This document shows positions 58,046 to 64,000 of a stretch of DNA of 64,000 bases, in pieces (position 1 is the first letter of the stretch; the number at the start of each line of letters is the position of its first letter). A program made the translations under genes and the position numbers. Below the pieces are notes generated by a model. The model saw only the letters and a program-made list of their open reading frames with translations. It did no database searches and was not told the origin of the DNA. The DNA is from Sweltsa coloradensis (lineage: Eukaryota > Arthropoda > Insecta > Plecoptera > Chloroperlidae): positions 62,001 to 126,000 of the forward strand of contig JAMZAV010001854.1 of NCBI GenBank assembly GCA_024449915.1, given 5' to 3'.

Positions 58046-58788
58046 CTAGGAAAACGCTTAAGTCCCGCCGCGTTGTTGGATGAGCGTATATGGTGCATTG
58101 AGATGCCATGTGTTACGCGGATTTTCTGTTGTTCTGTGAAAAAATCATTACTTAGTCGAAGATTTTTTTAATTAATCGTAATTTTTTAAAAAGAAAAAAA
58201 TCGTAAAATTGCAATTTGCATAAGAAATAATTATTCTATTGCGCTCAAATTTAACACGAATATGTTAATTAATGAAATTAAGGTTCTGTGAAAAAATCAT
58301 TACAATAAGATAAAGCATGTAGGTGTTATAAGTCAAAGAATTGTTTTAAAAAAGAAAAAACCCGTAAAATTTTGATTTTCACGAGAAATAATTTTTCGAT
58401 TACGCTCAAATTTCACACGAATATCTTAATTCATATAATTAAGGTTCTGTGAAAAAATCATTACAATCGGATAAAGCATGTAGGTGTTATAAGTCGAAGA
58501 AATTTTTTAAAAATCGAAAAAAATCGTAAAATTGCGTTTTTTATGAGAAAAAATTTCCCGATTGCGCTCAAAAACGTGGCAGTTCTAAGTTCAGAGATTT
58601 CGAAGGTCTCCATAAAATTTCATCGCAATCGGAGTATCGGTTTAGCCGGAATCGTGTTAACAAACACACAAAAATACAAAAAAAAAAGAAAGAAAGAAAG
58701 AAAAAAAAAAAAACATTCCGGATTTTTTTCTCTAGTGTAGTGAAATGGAATCTTCGCTTCGCTCGCTACGCTCGCTACGCTCATCCAA
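58046..58788 (-). mobile_element. Helitron-like element, family A, nested copy 2
   Basis: It runs from CTAGGAAAACGCTTAAGTCC to CTACGCTCATCCAA, inserted in GTATAATA|TGAACGTTG of family B. Again it lies between A and T without duplication. Confidence 0.85.
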
Positions 58789-59133
58789 TGAACGTTGTAG
58801 CCCCACCCGTTTGGTCAGAATTGGCCCAAATGGCACGAAAATATCGCACAAAAAATCGAAAAAAGTCGTAAAAGTACGATATTTATGAGAAATATTTCTT
58901 AGATTGTACCCAAAAACGTGGCAAGTCTAAGTTCAGAGATTTCGAAGGTCCTGTCAAATTTTTATCAAGATCGCATATGCCGTTTGCCCGGCAGAGAGCG
59001 AACAAAACAGACAGAAAAAAAAACAAACAAACAAAAAAACATTGGAGCTAAAGTTTTCGAGGGGTCAGTGAAATTGAAGTCTTCGCTTCACTCGCTTCGC
59101 TCGCTACGCTCATCCAATTAATTTCTATAGAGA

Positions 59134-59995
59134 GGTTACCCCAATGATATTTAACATCTATAGTAGGCTCGATCCCCAGTCATTGGTCCACTGAAGTGAC
59201 AATTAGAAGCCATCTTGAATACATCAGTTTGCATGATGGAGAGATTTGTAGCCTAAATATTTTTCAAGATGGCTGTCAGGTGAGCATAACACCAAATGAT
59301 TACTGAATTCCCTTATGCAATACCTTCTTATTGTTTCTGTTTGTGCATTCCCATGCTGTACAAGCTAAAACCACATCAAAACAATCCAGAAAAATACTAA
59401 ATCCCTTTTAAAACATAATGGGAAGCATAATGTATAATATAAGCATAGTGGCTCGTTGGTCTTGTTGTTAGCGTATCTGCTTCAAATGCAGAAGGTCCAG
59501 GATTCGATTCCCGCCTAATTCAGAAGTTTTTTAACTTCTGATTTGGACTTAAGTCCATCAGTTCGTGTCTTAAGAGATTGTAAACGGTGACTTTGGAACC
59601 GTCCTAGCAACGAAGCACATAATAAATTCAGAGTTGTTCTGAATAGGCCTTGTTGATTCTGGCGTTGATCAACGGGTGTTTGCACTGTCCATTTTACCAC
59701 TGCTATATTTCCGATTAAAAATATCGATCTTTGGTTGGTTATCGCTCACTCGTCGATTGCGTCGGGGCCTACAGGGTAGGCTTAGTCGCTTTGATTTACT
59801 GTCCCCCACTGAAAATCAGTTATATAACTGAGTGGGTAGACTCTAAATACGATTTATCTATTTAAATTGAAACGCCAAATAGCCATCTTGAATAGGTCAG
59901 ATTGACGCTTCAATTTGCTACGCTCGCGCCTGTGCGGACGTATTTGAGACTGGAGATCTAGCCTACTTTAGATGTTAAATATAATTGGGTTACCC
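59134..59995. mobile_element. TIR element (~860 bp) with nested SINE
   Basis: The left GGTTACCCCAATGATATTTA and the right end (complement GGTAACCCAATTATATTTAA) extend into about 48 bp of inverted repeat including TAGTAGGCT and CCAGTC. AGCCATCTTGAATA occurs at both sides of the nested SINE. No transposase ORF. Confidence 0.65.
59445..59872 (+). mobile_element. tRNA-derived SINE, full length with tail
   Basis: The head (59448-59520) is tRNA-like: A-box-like TGGTCTTGTTGTTAGCG, a good anticodon stem TCTGC/GCAGA with loop TTCAAAT, and B box GATTCGATTCC; the acceptor stem does not pair. The tail (59778-59872) has GTCCCCCACTGAAAATCAG and ends TAGACTCTAAATACGATTTA. The same tail occurs alone at four other places in the window. 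This copy shows which head belongs to it. Confidence 0.65.
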
Positions 59996-60484
59996 CCTCA
60001 GTTACTGCATGAACTGAGCTTATTTTAACTAACGATGCCAATGCCGTCAACGCTATCGACGAGCGGATATAATTAATATGTCGTAAGTAATTCAGAGTAT
60101 GGAATGTTGCAGAAGTGCGTTTATTGTCCTTTTTTCAAGGATGAAATCATTACGTTACATCATTCAATGATGATGTCAGATACCGTTTATACCTCTGTAC
60201 TCAATGGACAACCAACAGCACAACTTTTAAAATTACTTCATCCAAAATATCGAATCTATTTATTTAAATAATATAGTACTTTAAATCAGATTGTTATACT
60301 TGACCATGGTGTAGAAAACAAGGTTTAAAGTTTTCCAGGAAGTTTTATTGTGAGAGGGTAATTTTTTTTAAGTCGTATTTTTCAGAATATTGTAATCTAG
60401 AAATTTTACATGGCCTACGTTATGATATCAATGCTTGAAAGTCTGAGAGTTTTTTACGGTACGTACTTGGCTGTAAGTTTTCCA
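59996..60484. other. Unassigned stretch
   Basis: No gene or repeat border was recognised. Confidence 0.4.
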
Positions 60485-60767
60485 AAGTTTTTAGTTTGCG
60501 TGGGATATCTTTACTTTTGCAAGTGCTTTGATTTGCTGCCCACGCATTGTAGGTGATTGTTGTCAAGTTTCTATTGTTACTCGTTAATTTGTATTATTTA
60601 CCGTAAAAACTCACATTAAAAGCTTTATTTCTATGGATTGTGACTAACTTTTCAACTTTCTCTTTCGAAAGGTACTACATCACCATTACCCTAATGTCCA
60701 TGTATAATATGAACGTTGTAGCCCCACCCGTTTGGTCAGAATTGTTCCAAATGGCACGAAAATATCA
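60485..60767 (-). mobile_element. Helitron-like family B fragment, cut by a LINE
   Basis: The family B body runs from TTTTTAGTTTGCGTGGGATA to GGCACGAAAATATC, then stops abruptly. Both termini are missing. Confidence 0.7.
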
Positions 60768-61212
60768 TTCGCGAGTCAGAGCTCGCAGCGAACGGATGTG
60801 TTCAGTGCCGTGCTACGTAAACAAGCCGCGACATCAACGCATATTCCGTAAGTTTGGAAACAATCCATTAGCAGAATACTACTGTCACGTGCCTACAGCC
60901 GCATAGCGACTGTTTTCATACTGACATTATATACAGCCTTAACTTAACAGCTCTTAGTTTAATATTAACTAAGAGTTTGCGTAGTTATTATTATAAGCAG
61001 CCATAGCATTACATCATTACTGGCCAACTCACAGCAGGAGCAGAGCTACGAGTCACTCCACTAGTGTGGACTTTGCCCTCTGGCATGTCGCCAAGTAGGC
61101 GCTTGCTAGAGATAAGGTAATCGGTCTATTGCAAGTACACTGACAACCGTCATGACTCCCAGCCCACCCCCCGTCCACTAGCACTCAGATAACTGGTTCG
61201 CTACCACAAAAC
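60768..61212 (+). mobile_element. 5' UTR of a Jockey-clade LINE
   Basis: Sequence starting ATTCGCGAGTCAGAGCTCGC follows the broken Helitron-like fragment and continues to ORF1. An intact 5' end at this junction is inferred. Jockey-type LINEs carry an internal promoter here. Confidence 0.45.
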
Positions 61213-62731
61213 TTGGTAGCCCAGTATAATGCACAAACAAAACAAGATTCAACTCAAATCCATAGTACCATTGTAACCACTTCTGCCTCCGCAGCAAAAC
61301 GACAAAAAACAGAAACGAAGAGGAATAGTGAGAAGCACACTCTTCAAAAAAAAGCAGACAACAGCATCTTTAATTGCCAGCCATCGACTTCCCGCACTTC
61401 CACCTCCCAACCCCAACATGGAATCCCCCTGTCAAACTGTTTCGCCCCGCTCCAAAACGACCCTACCAACATACGCAGTCTTCTAGACCGAGAGTTATCT
61501 GCCGACGACGAGATGGACTTGGACGATCAAAATGGACGTCAACCTAGCGGTGACGTCATCTCCTCCTCGGGATCCGACGACAGCAACAGACACAATTCAC
61601 ATAAAACTAATACTGCCACAAATGTAACTACCCAGGCGGCACACACCCAAAAAGCGGAGCGTGTGTCCCCAATCACTGTCTTTGGCGTCCCCAACTATCG
61701 AGTCATGATGGACTTGGTTCGACGATCCACCACTGGACGTGTCACTCTTTCTTCTACGAAAGACTCGTTTAGAGTAAAAGCAGAAGATATTCAAACTTAT
61801 AAAGCCCTGGAAGTAACATTCCGAGAACAAGACATTCAATTCTATACTTTCCCCACTGCTGAAAAACGCCTGAAAAAGGTTGTAATGCGTGGGCTATCAG
61901 CAACTGTCGACATAGACGACATAAAAGAAGATTTGCGAAACCAGGACTTCGTATTTGCAGATGTTCAACAACTGTTCCACCGTCCCGTGGAAGGTGTGCG
62001 TAGACCGATGCCCCTCTTTGTCGTGTCGTCCGCTTCTGTGGGCCCCGAAAATGGGAAATCAATCATTCAATTGAACGCGTATGCCACCATCGCGTAACTG
62101 TCGAAAAGTACAGAGGACCGCAGGGACCTAGGCAGTGCTATAACTGTCAAATGTATGGCCACAGCTCAGCCTTTTGCCATCTACCGCCAACATGCTTCAA
62201 GTGCGCACTCACACATACATCCACTTCCTGTACTAAACCACCAACGATGCCAGCAACCTGTGCTAACTGTGGAGGAGACCATCCGGCTTCTTCCGTCGCT
62301 GCCCAGCGTACCAAAAGGCCTGTGACCAGCAGGCTCCACCTCGCACAACCCAAGGACGTCGCCTGTCAAAGAAGGCAACAAACCCTCGTTATTCCGCCGA
62401 ACTAACCTCTATATACGCACGTCCTGGCGTCTCATATGCCTCTGCAACAACAAATCAAGGATACTCACAGTTCCCTATCATACAACAACAGCAACCACAG
62501 CAGCCAACTCCTCGTCCTCACCAGCGAGTACCACTTCAACACCAGCCATCGCAACCATCCTACAAACTTCCAAATCATACCGCGTCTCCGAACGCCGCCC
62601 TAAGCCCAAAGATCTGGAACATTATAATGGGCATCGTTGAAGCAGTCAAGGAATTAAATCCCAGCCCTATCCTAAATACATTGGCTGACATGCTAGTCGA
62701 ATTAGCTAAATGTACCCAACATGGCCCCTAA
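61213..62731 (+). pseudogene. Jockey-clade LINE ORF1 (Gag-like), two frameshifts
   Basis: The ORF1 protein coats the LINE RNA. It starts MVAQYNAQTKQDST at 61213 with a polar N-terminal region. A central domain (residues about 155-290) includes VSPITVFGVPNYRVMMDLVR. After a frameshift near 62070 come three CCHC-type knuckles (CYNCQMYGHSSAFCH, CFKCALTHTSTSC, CANCGGDHPASS) typical of Jockey ORF1. A second shift near 62300 leads to a Q/P-rich tail ending at 62731, overlapping the ORF2 start by 11 bp as is common in this clade. Shifts may be decay or sequence errors. Confidence 0.75.
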
Positions 62732-64000
62732 ATCCCGGAAGCTTATTATTTTGTTTTGGAACGCCAATGGAGGCGTAATTGCAAAAACTCCAGAACTGTT
62801 ACACTTTTTAAAAATCAACCGAATTGAAATTGCACTGATAAATGAAACTCACCTTCTACCCTACCAGAAGTGGACAGTTCCAGGATACTCTGTCATTAGA
62901 ACTGACCGCCCAACAGCTAAAACAACACGTCGAGGTAGGGGAACAGCAGTCCTAGTAGCAAACGAAATCAACCATCATCAGCTGGCCCTTCCAACACCGG
63001 CCAAACTCCTTGAAGCTACTGCAGTAGAAGTGACCTCGCTGGGAGGACCTCTCCGACTGATATCCGTCTACCACCCACCTCGAGGAAGCATTCACCTCCC
63101 GGATATAGAGGGACTCTTTCCAGGAACTACACCCACTGGTGTGGCAGGCGACCTAATTCAAAGCATAAGCACTGGAACTCGGTTGTAGAAAACCATAGGG
63201 GTGCCCAACTACTGGCACACTCCGTGGACTTTGGCTACACGGTTGTTGGCCCTGTCGATCCAACATATTTCCACCTTATAAATAGGACGACCGCGGATGT
63301 TCTGGACATTGCCATACTCAGGAATGTCAGAGTATCCTACGACCTCCAAAACGCTCCAGGCGTTGACGTCGGACCATGATCCAGTACTTCTGATCCTGGG
63401 GAACACTACCCTAGTATCCTCTACACACACAGTTCCAGACTACAAGAGAGCCAACTGGGACCTTTTCCGTCAGCTTGTGACCCAAAATCTGAGCAACCCA
63501 GTGCCTCTGTTGATAAATCCTAAGAGAATTGAAGAGTGCCTTCTTCATCTTGAGACTAGTGTCGTTTCAGCATTTGATACGGCAGTTCCCAGGACTACCC
63601 GGCCAACGCCATCGTACATGGACCTCCCTGCAGGGCTAAAGCGATCGGTTCTAATAAAGAATACTGCCCGTCGACGGTGGCAGGCGTTTCGAACGCCTGA
63701 CCTGCACATTGAATACAACAAGCTATGCAGAGAGCTACGCCGCGATATTGCTGCACACCGCCGACATCAGTGGGAGGAAAAACTTCAAACTCTGTCAGTT
63801 GCCGACCACTCCATCTGGCCCATGGTTAAATCACTATCTAACGTGGTATTCCAAATCCACCACTGGACACACCATCTGGACCGGCACTCAGCAGCACAGA
63901 AAAGGCTAACGCCCTAGCAGACGTTATGGAGAACGCTTTTCAGACTGTTGCTCCAGTCGCCTCATCGCCTGACCTAGACGGACCCATCGAACGGTACTAT
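62721..64000 (+). pseudogene. Jockey-clade LINE ORF2, endonuclease and RT linker, cut by the window end
   Basis: The ATG at 62721 begins the APE-type endonuclease that nicks target DNA: LFWNANGG, INETHL, TAVLVANEINHH and VYHPPRG. Frame shifts occur near 63150 and 63365; in the intermediate frame PVDPTYFHLINRTTADVLDI is seen, and then the conserved SDHDPV near the endonuclease end. The linker (63430-63850: RRRWQAFRTPDLHIEYNKLC) matches that of the LINE at 18-20.6 kb. A further shift near 63850 leads to STEKANALADVMENAFQ before the window ends. The RT domain lies beyond 64000. Confidence 0.75.

Larger units (their letters stand above)
57001..59117 (-). mobile_element. Helitron-like element, family B, split by two family A insertions
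   Basis: Family B sequence occupies 57001-57155, 57929-58045 and 58789-59117, from CTAGGAAAACGC to CTACGCTCATCCAA. It is interrupted by complete family A copies at 57156-57928 and 58046-58788. Joining the flanks restores the family B sequence seen at 16.6-17.5 kb and 60.5-60.8 kb exactly at the joints, so the insertions caused no duplication or loss. Confidence 0.85.

Overview
This is eukaryotic, very probably animal, genomic DNA, and almost all of it is repeats. One long C2H2 zinc-finger gene stands in a field of transposable elements. The Jockey-clade LINE, LINEs with FP/L1-type ORF1s, tRNA- and 5S-derived SINEs and masses of non-autonomous DNA elements suggest an invertebrate. I cannot name the species from sequence alone. 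No bacterial operons, CRISPR arrays or functional rRNA genes are visible.

Layout. 1-1862: a 32-bp minisatellite running into a large fold-back element that carries a TTAA-flanked MITE and a 52-bp palindrome with an 8-bp target duplication. 2420-7203: promoter-like DNA with two CRE sites, then an uninterrupted 1497-codon zinc-finger gene. 7266-17540: eleven copies of two families (A and B) of Helitron-like non-autonomous elements, several abutting head to tail, with a tRNA-bearing fold-back element inside and beside them. 18.1-20.7 kb: a Jockey-clade reverse transcriptase on the minus strand, joined at its 5' end to a 5S rRNA-like piece. 21-28 kb: AT-rich DNA with small MITEs, tRNA-like SINEs and an isolated zinc-finger exon. 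28.3-38.4 kb: four LINE copies of two kinds; three of them are separated by (TAC)n blocks. 38.8-45.3 kb: a decayed ~115-bp GC-rich satellite with abnormally long homopolymer runs, then a similarly distorted AT-rich stretch and a ~315-bp tandem repeat to 46.7 kb. 46.97-53.7 kb: an 864-bp hAT-type element, another zinc-finger fragment, a MITE, a long A tract and a decayed LINE tail. 53.7-59.1 kb: more Helitron-like copies and a 15-copy 181-bp array in which every unit contains the Helitron-like 3' end. 59.1-64 kb: a TIR element with a nested tRNA SINE, then a Jockey-clade LINE with ORF1 and endonuclease that runs off the window.

The best candidate for something new is the Helitron-like system. 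Two nested insertions let the empty sites be read directly: insertion between A and T, no target duplication, ends TTGGATG...CTAG, asymmetric inverted repeats and a 3' hairpin. The same 3' end is also locked into a head-to-tail array downstream of a complete copy, and a palindromic element carries a similar terminus at both ends. No Rep/helicase ORF is present, so all copies here are non-autonomous.
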